Assembly (NCBI RefSeq): GCF_004342025.1
Contig: NZ_SLWN01000024.1
Location: 1 to 64,000 of the forward strand
Source of the DNA: Kribbella steppae
GTDB taxonomy: Bacteria; Actinomycetota; Actinomycetes; Propionibacteriales; Kribbellaceae
Direction of reading: 5' to 3'
Length of the DNA stretch: 64,000 nt
This document shows, piece by piece, positions 8,515 through 15,367 of the stretch. Positions within the stretch are counted from its first letter, which is position 1. Every line of letters starts with the position of its first letter. The notes under the pieces were generated by a model that saw only the letters and a list, made by a program, of their open reading frames with translations, had not been told where the DNA came from and made no database searches. Made by a program: the position numbers and the translations under genes.

Positions 8515-9771
8515 TCAGACCTCGACTTGGCGGGACTCGGCCCGGGCAGGTGTAGCCGCGGTGACCAGCAGCCAGCCGGGTATTGCCAGCAGGACGGCGG
8601 CGACTCCGAACGCCGCCGCCATGCTGGTCGCGACCGCGAGTTGCCCCAGCGCCACCGCGCCCACCGCTCCCCCGAGATAGCCGATCAGCGACTGAACGGA
8701 GAGGACAGTCGCCCGCTCGGCCGAGGCCACCTGGCTGTGCAGGAGTTGCCCCATCGGGCCTCCGACGATTCCGAGACCGACGAACATCAGCAGGTAGGCC
8801 CCGCCCGCGGCGAGGATTCCGCCGAGACCATCCACCGCAGTCGCCCCGGCCAGACAAGCCAGTGAGAACACGCTCACCGCGAACCCCACGAGGCAGACCG
8901 CCCTGGCCGAGTCGAGTCTGCGCGTCAGCCTCATACTCAATCCGCTACCCACCGCGTCGGCCGCGAACCCGACGGCCGCGACGATGCCGTAGGCAAGAAC
9001 TCCCCGATCAGGTGACCCCGCCAGCTCACCCATCCAAGCCGGGGTCAGCAGTTCGATGACGGCCAGCGCGGCCACCATGCCGGCTCCGGTCGACAAGATC
9101 CGGATCAGTAACGCATTGCGTACGCCGAGGCTCAGTCCGGTCGCGATTGCAGCAGGAACCCCTCTCAGCACGCTGCGCAAAGTTGCCGGCGCGTACTTCG
9201 GCTCGGGCATCGCGAAGATCGTCACGACCAGCCGCACCGCATCACACGCGGCGGCGATCAGAACCGGCACGGCAAGGCTGGTATGCAAGGCGAACGGGAT
9301 CAGCGCACCAGCTACCGTTCCCACCGCCAGCGCCACGGACGAAGCCATCAGCCCGAACGACAATCCACGGCTCAGCTCGGCATCGGACACCTCGGATCGC
9401 GCTTGCACGGTGTCGACGTACCAGGCCTCGACGGGTCCGCTTCCCAGCGCTCGCCCGATACCGCGGAGGATGCTCGAGGCAACGAGTAGCAGGATGGACT
9501 CGGCCAGGCCGAGCAACAGCAGAGCGATCAGACTTGCCGCCGCTGACGCGACGATCATCGGACGACGGCCGACGACATCGGCGAGCCCGCCGGTCGGCAA
9601 CTCGAGCACCATGATGGCGACGGAGTACGCGACGCCCAGCGCCGCAACGGCGGTCAGGCTCACCCCTTTGTCCAGCAGCAGGAGAACCAGCACTGGAATG
9701 AAGAGGCCGGTCGGGAGCCAACTCAGGAAGCTGATCAGCGCAAAGCGTCGAGCTGCCCCCGACGCGGTCAC
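8515..9771 (-). CDS. MFS transporter
   Basis: A 418-residue major facilitator with about 12 hydrophobic segments. The loop after TM2 has the MFS A-like motif GGLADVVGRRPMIV. It is probably a drug or metabolite exporter, but the substrate is not inferable. The frame stays open upstream to 9885, but the supported start is the GTG at 9771, which overlaps the stop of the HTH gene (GTGA) and opens directly into TASGAARRFALISFLSW. Translational coupling to the regulator implies a regulated efflux pair. Confidence 0.85.
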   Translation of the reverse strand: MTASGAARRFALISFLSWLPTGLFIPVLVLLLLDKGVSLTAVAALGVAYSVAIMVLELPTGGLADVVGRRPMIVASAAASLIALLLLGLAESILLLVASSILRGIGRALGSGPVEAWYVDTVQARSEVSDAELSRGLSFGLMASSVALAVGTVAGALIPFALHTSLAVPVLIAAACDAVRLVVTIFAMPEPKYAPATLRSVLRGVPAAIATGLSLGVRNALLIRILSTGAGMVAALAVIELLTPAWMGELAGSPDRGVLAYGIVAAVGFAADAVGSGLSMRLTRRLDSARAVCLVGFAVSVFSLACLAGATAVDGLGGILAAGGAYLLMFVGLGIVGGPMGQLLHSQVASAERATVLSVQSLIGYLGGAVGAVALGQLAVATSMAAAFGVAAVLLAIPGWLLVTAATPARAESRQVEV

Positions 9772-10340
9772 GATCGCTCGCCGGACCGCGGGAAGGCGCT
9801 GACCACGATGGAGACCTTGGACGCGTCGGGATTCCCGGCGTCTCGGGCCTTCAACTCGTCGACGTGTGCGTAGAACCGCTCCCACAGCTCGTCGACGGAG
9901 GCCGGCGTCAGCTTCACCAGCAGGTCACCGATCCCGGACGCATCCACCCAGTCCGCGGGCAACGTGGTCTGGTCCTGCTCGAACGACTCGACGTTGGACA
10001 CCAGGATCTCCGCCTGCTGCCTGCGCATCCACCCGGCCGCACTACGACCTGCACTCGACGCAGCCATCTCGGAGTTGTTCCAGCTCGTCGTCTTGTGCAT
10101 GGCACGCCAGCGCCGCGACCGCGGATGACCGCCCGAGGCGACCTCTTCGACGAATCCGTACTGCGCGAGCTTCCGCAGGTGGTAGCTCGTCGCACCGGTG
10201 TCGGTCTCGAACCGCCGAGCCAGTTCTGTCGCCGTCGCCGGCCCGTGCTCCCGCAACGCGCCCAGCATCCGCACTCGCAGCGGATGGGTGAGGCCCTTGA
10301 GCTCCTCACCCTGACGCACCAGCTTGTCGTCCTGACTCAT
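9768..10340 (-). CDS. ArsR-like winged-helix transcriptional regulator
   Basis: A 190-residue DNA-binding protein. The winged helix covers roughly residues 12-80 (THPLRVRMLGALREHGPATA, then TGATSYHLRKLAQYGFVEEV). The C-terminal half is a Trp-rich effector region with no metal-binding cysteine cluster. Family members typically repress efflux genes, and this one is the first gene of a two-gene unit with the MFS pump. ATG at 10338-10340. An AT-rich interrupted palindrome lies 30 bp upstream. Confidence 0.85.
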   Translation of the reverse strand: MSQDDKLVRQGEELKGLTHPLRVRMLGALREHGPATATELARRFETDTGATSYHLRKLAQYGFVEEVASGGHPRSRRWRAMHKTTSWNNSEMAASSAGRSAAGWMRRQQAEILVSNVESFEQDQTTLPADWVDASGIGDLLVKLTPASVDELWERFYAHVDELKARDAGNPDASKVSIVVSAFPRSGERS

Positions 10341-10369
10341 GAGCCGACCATACGCTTACAGAACAATCT

Positions 10370-10389
10370 ATGCAAAGAAAATTCTGCAT
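10370..10389. promoter_or_regulatory. Candidate operator upstream of the HTH/MFS pair
   Basis: An imperfect palindrome with arms atgca/tgcat around an AT-rich core sits 30 bp upstream of the HTH start in otherwise GC-rich DNA. The position suits an autoregulatory operator overlapping the promoter. Support is symmetry and base composition only. Confidence 0.3.
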
Positions 10390-10443
10390 GGACCACTGGT
10401 CAGTGGCGTCATGGTGTTCGATCGAGCCGCGGACTCGAGGCTA

Positions 10444-10725
10444 GTGCGGCGTCAACGAACGTTGGGGCCGTCACCCACCTCCCACCGACCGGCCTGGAGC
10501 ACCCACTGTGGTGGGTCGACCACGATGCCGTTCAGTGCGGCGGTGTGGTTCGGTTGTCACCTCTGACGGGTCCGCCTCGTGCAGTTCGACAGGACGTACG
10601 CGCCTGCTGCCAGCCATTCCCCGCCTGAGCCCACCCGGTAAGCGGCTCGATCGCCGGACACCTCCTGTCGAACTGCACCAATCTGACCGGACCGATGACA
10701 ACCCCAACGTTTCTGGATGCGGCGT
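10444..10725. mobile_element. Candidate MITE-like element with TA-flanked terminal inverted repeats
   Basis: Imperfect 24-bp inverted repeats (17 of 24 matching, the inner 10 nt aacgttgggg identical) lie at 10444-10467 and 10702-10725, each bordered outside by TA. That pattern resembles IS630/Tc1-mariner-type target duplication. The 282-bp interior has no credible gene but holds a second, perfect 16-bp inverted repeat. The right border falls on the TAA stop of the pentapeptide-repeat gene. No transposase is present, so it would be non-autonomous. Confidence 0.4.
10579..10678. repeat. Perfect 16-bp inverted repeat inside the candidate MITE
   Basis: gtgcagttcgacagga at 10579-10594 is exactly repeated in inverse orientation at 10663-10678, with 68 bp between. 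Outside each arm is a further ggttgtca/tgacaacc pair, so the transcript could fold into a long hairpin. This is consistent with the remains of a transposable element. Confidence 0.6.
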
Positions 10726-11537
10726 TAGGACCAGTGCGGCGGGCGGGTCAGCCGGGTCGGGAGCGTCGTACCGGCGTCGCCGCGGGCCGCGTTGATCTGC
10801 ATCTGGGTCAGGAAGATGCTCCGCGCGAGGTCGGCGCCCCGCAGGTCGGTGTCCCGGAGATCGGCACCGATGAGGTCGGCGGCCGTGAGATCGGCCTCGC
10901 GGAGGTCGGCGGCGATCAGGTAAGCGCTGCGCAGGTCCGCCCCGCGGAGGTCGGCGCCGCGCAGCGTCGCACCCGTGAGGTCCGCACCGCGGTGGTTCAT
11001 TGGTGTGCCCGGTACGCCGGCCCGGACGAGCTCGCTGGTCCGTAGCAGCAGTTCGTTGATCCGGGATCGGTGGGCGATCACGTCGAGCTCCGCGAGCGAA
11101 TCCGGGCTACCGAGGGCCAGGCGTTCGGTATCGACACGCGCACGCGTGAGGTCGTCGCGGAGGGGAGGTGCCAGCTCCAGCGCCTCGATCAGGTACCAGA
11201 GCAGCTCGTGGAGCAGCCGCACCACCGAGAACACCTCGAACATCTGCGCGCCCGAGTCCGCTTCCTGCCGCCAGTTTCGGCCGCCGAAGGTCACCTGCGT
11301 GACCTTCTGGCCGGCGCCGAAGCAGTCGTACACGGTGCAGCCTGGGAAGCCGCCGTCCCGCAGCCGCGCGTGGATGCCGCAGCGGAAGTCGTGCTTCAGG
11401 TTCGGGCACGGTGCACCGGCCGGCTTGTCGATGGCGAAGTCGGTGGACGCGGTCAGTGCCAGCGCCACGCAGCACAGCCCGGCACACTGCGTGCAGTCGG
11501 CGCGCAGGTCCGAGTGTCGTACGGGCTGGTGGGACAT
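10725..11537 (-). CDS. Pentapeptide-repeat protein with N-terminal cysteine-rich domain
   Basis: A 270-residue protein. The N-terminal part is Cys-rich (DCTQCAGLCC, PCPNL, CGIH, CTVYDCFG), suggesting a metal or Fe-S site. The C-terminal third is a run of A(D/N)LxX pentapeptides (GADLTGATLRGADLRGADLR and on), which folds as a right-handed quadrilateral beta-helix. The start is placed at ATG 11537 (MSHQPVRH). The frame remains open to 11576, but those residues look non-coding. Family members are common in actinomycetes and their function is unknown. The stop lies at the border of the candidate mobile element. Confidence 0.75.
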   Translation of the reverse strand: MSHQPVRHSDLRADCTQCAGLCCVALALTASTDFAIDKPAGAPCPNLKHDFRCGIHARLRDGGFPGCTVYDCFGAGQKVTQVTFGGRNWRQEADSGAQMFEVFSVVRLLHELLWYLIEALELAPPLRDDLTRARVDTERLALGSPDSLAELDVIAHRSRINELLLRTSELVRAGVPGTPMNHRGADLTGATLRGADLRGADLRSAYLIAADLREADLTAADLIGADLRDTDLRGADLARSIFLTQMQINAARGDAGTTLPTRLTRPPHWS

Positions 11538-11575
11538 GTCCCTGTCGAGGCTAGGGCGTGCGGCCGCACGCCGCA

Positions 11576-12592
11576 TCAGTTGCGCCGTGCGGGGTCGAGC
11601 GATTTTCGGCTGCGGAGCTCCGTCATGACCTCTCGGGCAGATGAAGCAGCCGTTGGATGCCCGGAATCGATGGCGAGTTGATAGGCCCGCTCCGCCCCGG
11701 CGAGGTCGCCCTGATCCTCACACAGGACCCCGAGGTTGAATGCGGCCTTCGGGGCCATATCGGCGTGCCCGGAGTCGATTGCCAACTGGAAGGCCGACTC
11801 CGCTCCGACGAAGTCCTCCCGACCGTGACAGAGGACGCCGAGGTTGACCGCTGCCTGCGGGGCCTGGTCAGCGTGCCCGGAGTCGAGCACCACCTGGTAC
11901 GCGCGCTCTGCCCCAGCGAAATCGCCCTGATCCTCACGGAGCACTCCGAGGTTGACCGCCGCCTTCGGGGCCAGGTCGGCGTGCCCGGAGTCGATCGCCA
12001 ACTGGTAGGCCCGCTCCGCCCCGGCGAAATCGCCCCGCACCTCGCGGAGCACCGCGAGGTTGATCGCCGCCATCGGGGCCATATCGGCGTGCCCCGAGTC
12101 GATCGCCAGCTGATAGGCCCGCTCCGCCCCCGCGAAGTCGCCCCGGCTCTCGCGGAGAACGCCGAGGTTGACCGCCGCCTTCGGGGCCTGGTCGATGTGC
12201 CCGGAGTCGATCGCCGACTGGTAGGCCCGATCCGCCCCATCCTGATCGTCACGAAGTACCCCGAGATTGACCGCCGCCATCGGGGCCATATCGGCGTGCC
12301 CGGAGTCGATCGCCAACTGAAGGGCCTGCTCCGCCCCGGCGAAGTCGCCCCGGCCCTCACGGAGTACCCCGAGGTTGACCGCCGCCTTGGGGCCCTGGTC
12401 AGCATGCCCGGAGTCGATCGCCAGCTGATAGGCCCGCTCCGCCCCGGCGAAGTCCTCCCGATCCTCGCACAGCACCCCGAGGTTGAACGCCGCCTTCGGG
12501 GCCTGGTCGGCGTGCCGGGAGTCGATCACCAACTGAAGGGCCCGCTCCACCCCACCGACATCGTCCCGCACGTGCTCGCCCGACTTCGTCAC
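11576..12592 (-). CDS. Tetratricopeptide-repeat protein with near-identical repeats
   Basis: A 338-residue protein made almost wholly of about eight TPR/Sel1-like units of 36 residues, each close to AYQLAIDSGHAD followed by APKAAVNLGVL. One unit is three residues short. The repeats would form a helical solenoid for protein-protein contacts. There is no signal peptide or catalytic domain. GTG at 12592 (TKSGEHVRDD) follows a ggtggggg site and is preferred over the open frame up to 12733, whose residues look random. It lies just upstream of the pentapeptide gene on the same strand, and the two may form an operon. Confidence 0.75.
   Translation of the reverse strand: MTKSGEHVRDDVGGVERALQLVIDSRHADQAPKAAFNLGVLCEDREDFAGAERAYQLAIDSGHADQGPKAAVNLGVLREGRGDFAGAEQALQLAIDSGHADMAPMAAVNLGVLRDDQDGADRAYQSAIDSGHIDQAPKAAVNLGVLRESRGDFAGAERAYQLAIDSGHADMAPMAAINLAVLREVRGDFAGAERAYQLAIDSGHADLAPKAAVNLGVLREDQGDFAGAERAYQVVLDSGHADQAPQAAVNLGVLCHGREDFVGAESAFQLAIDSGHADMAPKAAFNLGVLCEDQGDLAGAERAYQLAIDSGHPTAASSAREVMTELRSRKSLDPARRN
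11662..12539. repeat. Tandem 108-bp coding repeats in the TPR gene
   Basis: The DNA segment ggagtcgatcgccaactg and close variants recur at about 11662, 11771, 11879, 11987, 12095, 12203, 12302, 12411 and 12519. Spacing is 108 bp except one interval of 99 bp. Copies are similar enough for recombination to change repeat number in steps of 36 residues. Confidence 0.8.
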
Positions 12593-12716
12593 GGCAGCCC
12601 CCCACCCAACGACGTGACGCGCTGTGCGCCACACCTCACACGGTACAGAACATCGCCTCAAACGCCCGCTTTGCCAACTTCTGACCGCCGTCTCTCGCGG
12701 GGCCGACCGGAGCGAT

Positions 12717-12737
12717 GCAGTTGCCGTCGGCAACTGC
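12717..12737. promoter_or_regulatory. Perfect palindrome, operator or terminator candidate
   Basis: gcagttgcc, three bases, ggcaactgc. It lies 6 bp beyond the cupin stop and about 125 bp upstream of the TPR start, so it could end cupin transcription or bind a regulator. Its core GTTGCC-N3-GGCAAC recurs exactly at 18146-18160. Confidence 0.4.
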
Positions 12738-12743
12738 CCGGGC

Positions 12744-13073
12744 TCAGTGCAGGGCGACGGTCAGAAGGAGGACAGATGCTTCCAGGGCTTCGACGTCGTG
12801 ACGCTGGGGCGGCACCGCGACCAGGTCACCTGGACCGAGCTCGACCTGCGTGTCACCGGCACGGACCAAGACACGACCCCGCAGGCAATGCACCGAGGCA
12901 TCCCCCGGACTCTTGTGCTCACCCATCACCCGCCCCGCGGCGAGCGCCGTGAGCGTCTGCCGGAGCCGGGCACCGGCTCTGCTGTAGACCGTGACCGAAC
13001 TGCGCCCACTCTCGGCAGATACCGCCTTGGCCAGCAGGTCAGCAGCAAGCTCGTCGATCGAGGCAACGTCCAT
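12744..13073 (-). CDS. Small cupin-domain protein
   Basis: A 109-residue single-domain cupin. The beta-barrel region runs from TVYSRAGARLRQTLTALAAG to the end, with GDASVHCLRGRVLVRAGDTQ and LGPGDLVAVPPQRHDVEAL. It keeps the PP and H of the second cupin motif, but its first motif is poor in histidines, so a metal centre is uncertain. ATG at 13073 (MDVASIDELAADLL) is preferred over 13115. Such proteins are often annotated as LuxR-family or stress-related cupins. No partner gene indicates a substrate. Confidence 0.7.
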   Translation of the reverse strand: MDVASIDELAADLLAKAVSAESGRSSVTVYSRAGARLRQTLTALAAGRVMGEHKSPGDASVHCLRGRVLVRAGDTQVELGPGDLVAVPPQRHDVEALEASVLLLTVALH

Positions 13074-13144
13074 CAATCGATCATCGCACGCCCGGCCCGC
13101 CGCGTCGCGAAGCATCGCTCAGCGTTATCCGGGCACTGGGAGCC

Positions 13145-14608
13145 ATGAATCAGCACCTTGCCCTCGTCACCGGAGTCACGGGCTACATCGGTGGCCGCCT
13201 CGTGCCAGAACTGCTCGAGGCGGGCTTCCGGGTCCGCGCGATGGCACGGAACCCACGCCGGCTCCGCGATCGGACCTGGTACGACGACGTCGAGGTCGTC
13301 GAGGCAGATGCCGGGAACGCGCGGCAACTGCGGGCCGCGATCGACGGCGTTGACGTCGCCTACTACCTGATCCACTCCCTCGGAACTGGCCGGCGGTTCG
13401 AGGCACGCGACCGGCACAACGCGTTGACGTTCGGGACGGCTGCGAGGGAAGCCGGCGTACGGCGGATCGTGTATCTCGGCGGCCTCTACCCCGAAGGCGA
13501 GGAGCTCTCGCCGCACCTGGATTCCCGGCGCGAGGTCGGCGAGATCCTGCTGGCGTCCGGCGTACCGGTCACGGCGCTGCGCGCGGCCGTGATTCTCGGC
13601 TCCGGCTCGGCGTCGTTCGAGATGCTGAGGCACCTGACCGACCGCCTCCCGGTGATGGTCACCCCACGCTGGCTCAGCACCCGGATCCAGCCGATCGCAG
13701 TGCGCGACGTCCTGCACTATCTGGTCGGCAGCGCGTCCATGCCGGCCGACGTCAGCCGCGGTTTCGACATCGGCGGACCCGACGTCCTCACCTACCGCGA
13801 CATGATGCAGCGCTACGCGAAGGTTGCCCACCTCAACCAACGGCGCATCCTCCTGCTGCCGCTGCTGACGCCGTCGCTGTCAAGTCATTGGGTCGGTCTC
13901 GTCACCCCCGTGCCGAGCAGCATCGCCAGACCACTGGTCGACAGCCTGGTGCACGAGGTCGTCTGCAAGGAACACGACATCGCCAAGTACGTCCCCGATC
14001 CAGAGGCGGGCCTGATCGGCTTCGATCGTGCGGTGGAGCTCGCGCTCAAGCGGGTCGGCGACCTGGACGTGACGACCAGCTGGGCGTCCGCGGCAACGCG
14101 CGGCGCCCCGAGCGATCCGCTGCCGGGCGACCCGGACTGGTCCGGCGGATCCTTGTACGTCGACGAGCGCGAGAGCGTCGTACCTGCGAGCCCTGAACAG
14201 CTGTGGCGGGTGATCGAGGGCATCGGCGGCGGCAACGGCTGGTACTCCTGGCGCCTCGGTTGGTGGGCGCGCGGGCTGCTGGACCGGTTGTTCGGCGGAC
14301 CAGGTCTGCGCCGCGGCCGGCGCAATCCACGCGACCTGTCCGTGGGCGATCCGCTCGATTGGTGGCGCGTCGAAGAGATCGAAGACCTCAAGCTCCTCCG
14401 TCTTCGCGCCGAGATGCGGCTCCCCGGCCTGGCCTGGCTCGAACTCATCGTCGACCACGACGACGCCGGCCACACCGTCTTCCGTCAACGTGCGCTGTTC
14501 CATCCGCACGGCCTGCCCGGCCACCTGTACTGGTGGGCCATCAAGCCCTTCCACGGCCTCGTCTTCGGTGGCATGCAACGCAACATCACCACCGCCGCCA
14601 ACACCTGA
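13145..14608 (+). CDS. NAD(P)-binding SDR protein with C-terminal DUF2867 domain
   Basis: A 487-residue two-domain protein. The first ~300 residues are an atypical extended SDR/NmrA-like Rossmann domain (VTGVTGYIGGRLVPELLEAG, then YYLIHSLGTG and RIVYLGGLYPEGEELSPHL). The last ~170 residues are a DUF2867/SRPBCC-like ligand-binding domain beginning near VVPASPEQLWRVIEGIGG. The architecture is common in actinobacteria and proteobacteria, and its reaction is unknown. It is transcribed divergently from the cupin with about 70 bp between, and stands alone. Confidence 0.8.
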   Translation: MNQHLALVTGVTGYIGGRLVPELLEAGFRVRAMARNPRRLRDRTWYDDVEVVEADAGNARQLRAAIDGVDVAYYLIHSLGTGRRFEARDRHNALTFGTAAREAGVRRIVYLGGLYPEGEELSPHLDSRREVGEILLASGVPVTALRAAVILGSGSASFEMLRHLTDRLPVMVTPRWLSTRIQPIAVRDVLHYLVGSASMPADVSRGFDIGGPDVLTYRDMMQRYAKVAHLNQRRILLLPLLTPSLSSHWVGLVTPVPSSIARPLVDSLVHEVVCKEHDIAKYVPDPEAGLIGFDRAVELALKRVGDLDVTTSWASAATRGAPSDPLPGDPDWSGGSLYVDERESVVPASPEQLWRVIEGIGGGNGWYSWRLGWWARGLLDRLFGGPGLRRGRRNPRDLSVGDPLDWWRVEEIEDLKLLRLRAEMRLPGLAWLELIVDHDDAGHTVFRQRALFHPHGLPGHLYWWAIKPFHGLVFGGMQRNITTAANT

Positions 14609-14647
14609 CCCACGCAGCCGAAACTCAGACCTGGGCCTGATCGGGAG

Positions 14648-14968
14648 CTACCTGCGGGCCGCGTGGCTCCTAGTGGGGCCGGGCGCGGAACTCGACGAAT
14701 CGCTCGCGCGGATTGCCACCACGGTTATCAGGCCCGCGAGCACCAACCCGCAGATGACGATCAGGGCGACGACCAGACCTCTGGGCGCCGGCTTGCGGTG
14801 GCCGAGCGGGTACTGCTCATCACCGCCGAGCTCGGGTCCCCAACCGAACGCCGCCGGCGGTGGATCGCCACCGGGCATCCCCGGCAGCGGATAACTGCCA
14901 TAGGCCGGCATCGATCCGTCCGGCAACGCCGGCCGCTCCCCCGCCCATTCATGATCTGGCAACGTCAT
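14648..14968 (-). CDS. Hypothetical single-pass membrane protein
   Basis: A 106-residue protein with a Pro/Gly-rich N-terminal half (PLPGMPGGDPPPAAFGWGP), one transmembrane helix (GLVVALIVICGLVLAGLITVVAI) and a short Ser/Arg-rich tail. ATG at 14968 follows ggggaggt. The open frame up to 15151 is not supported. This resembles the small proline-rich membrane proteins frequent in actinomycetes. No function is known. Confidence 0.6.
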   Translation of the reverse strand: MTLPDHEWAGERPALPDGSMPAYGSYPLPGMPGGDPPPAAFGWGPELGGDEQYPLGHRKPAPRGLVVALIVICGLVLAGLITVVAIRASDSSSSAPGPTRSHAARR

Positions 14969-15296
14969 ACCTCCCCTCAGCACCTGTCGCAAGTCCCCCC
15001 GGCAGCAGGTGTGAATCCGAATGTACGACGCGACACCCGACACTCGCGACCGCCGAACGCCAGCGCACGGCAAACGGTGCCCACCGCAACCAAACGCATG
15101 CGATCCGCTACCGATCACCCTGTGCAGGCCAGCCGAAACGTTCTGTCGCACTGGTGCCGGCGGGCGTTGGTTGTGGAGGGCAACGGGTACGACGAAGAGA
15201 ACGCCGGCAGCACCGGATTCGATGACAGCGGCAACAGTGGTTGCCGCCGGCAGAAGCTGAGAGGTTTCACGCCGCGCGAACGCCTCTGACCAACGC
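14969..15296. other. Intergenic region with no recognised gene
   Basis: About 330 bp between a hypothetical membrane protein gene and the GH27 terminator. Short open frames are present on both strands, but none has a family match I recognise, a ribosome-binding site or convincing codon use. Confidence 0.5.
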
Positions 15297-15331
15297 GAGG
15301 GCCGCGGGAAACTCCATCTCCCGCGGCCCTC
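15297..15331 (-). terminator. Terminator hairpin downstream of the GH27 gene
   Basis: A perfect 13-bp inverted repeat (gagggccgcggga / tcccgcggccctc) with a 9-nt loop lies 37 bp beyond the GH27 stop. There is no strong T-run, as usual for high-GC actinomycetes. Confidence 0.65.
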
Positions 15332-15367
15332 CCGCCTTCGGTTACCTCTCCACGACCGGTGTCAGGG

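Noticed and set aside
11662..12539. CRISPR array
   Set aside because: Repeats are 108 bp, in frame, and encode TPR units with no unique spacers.
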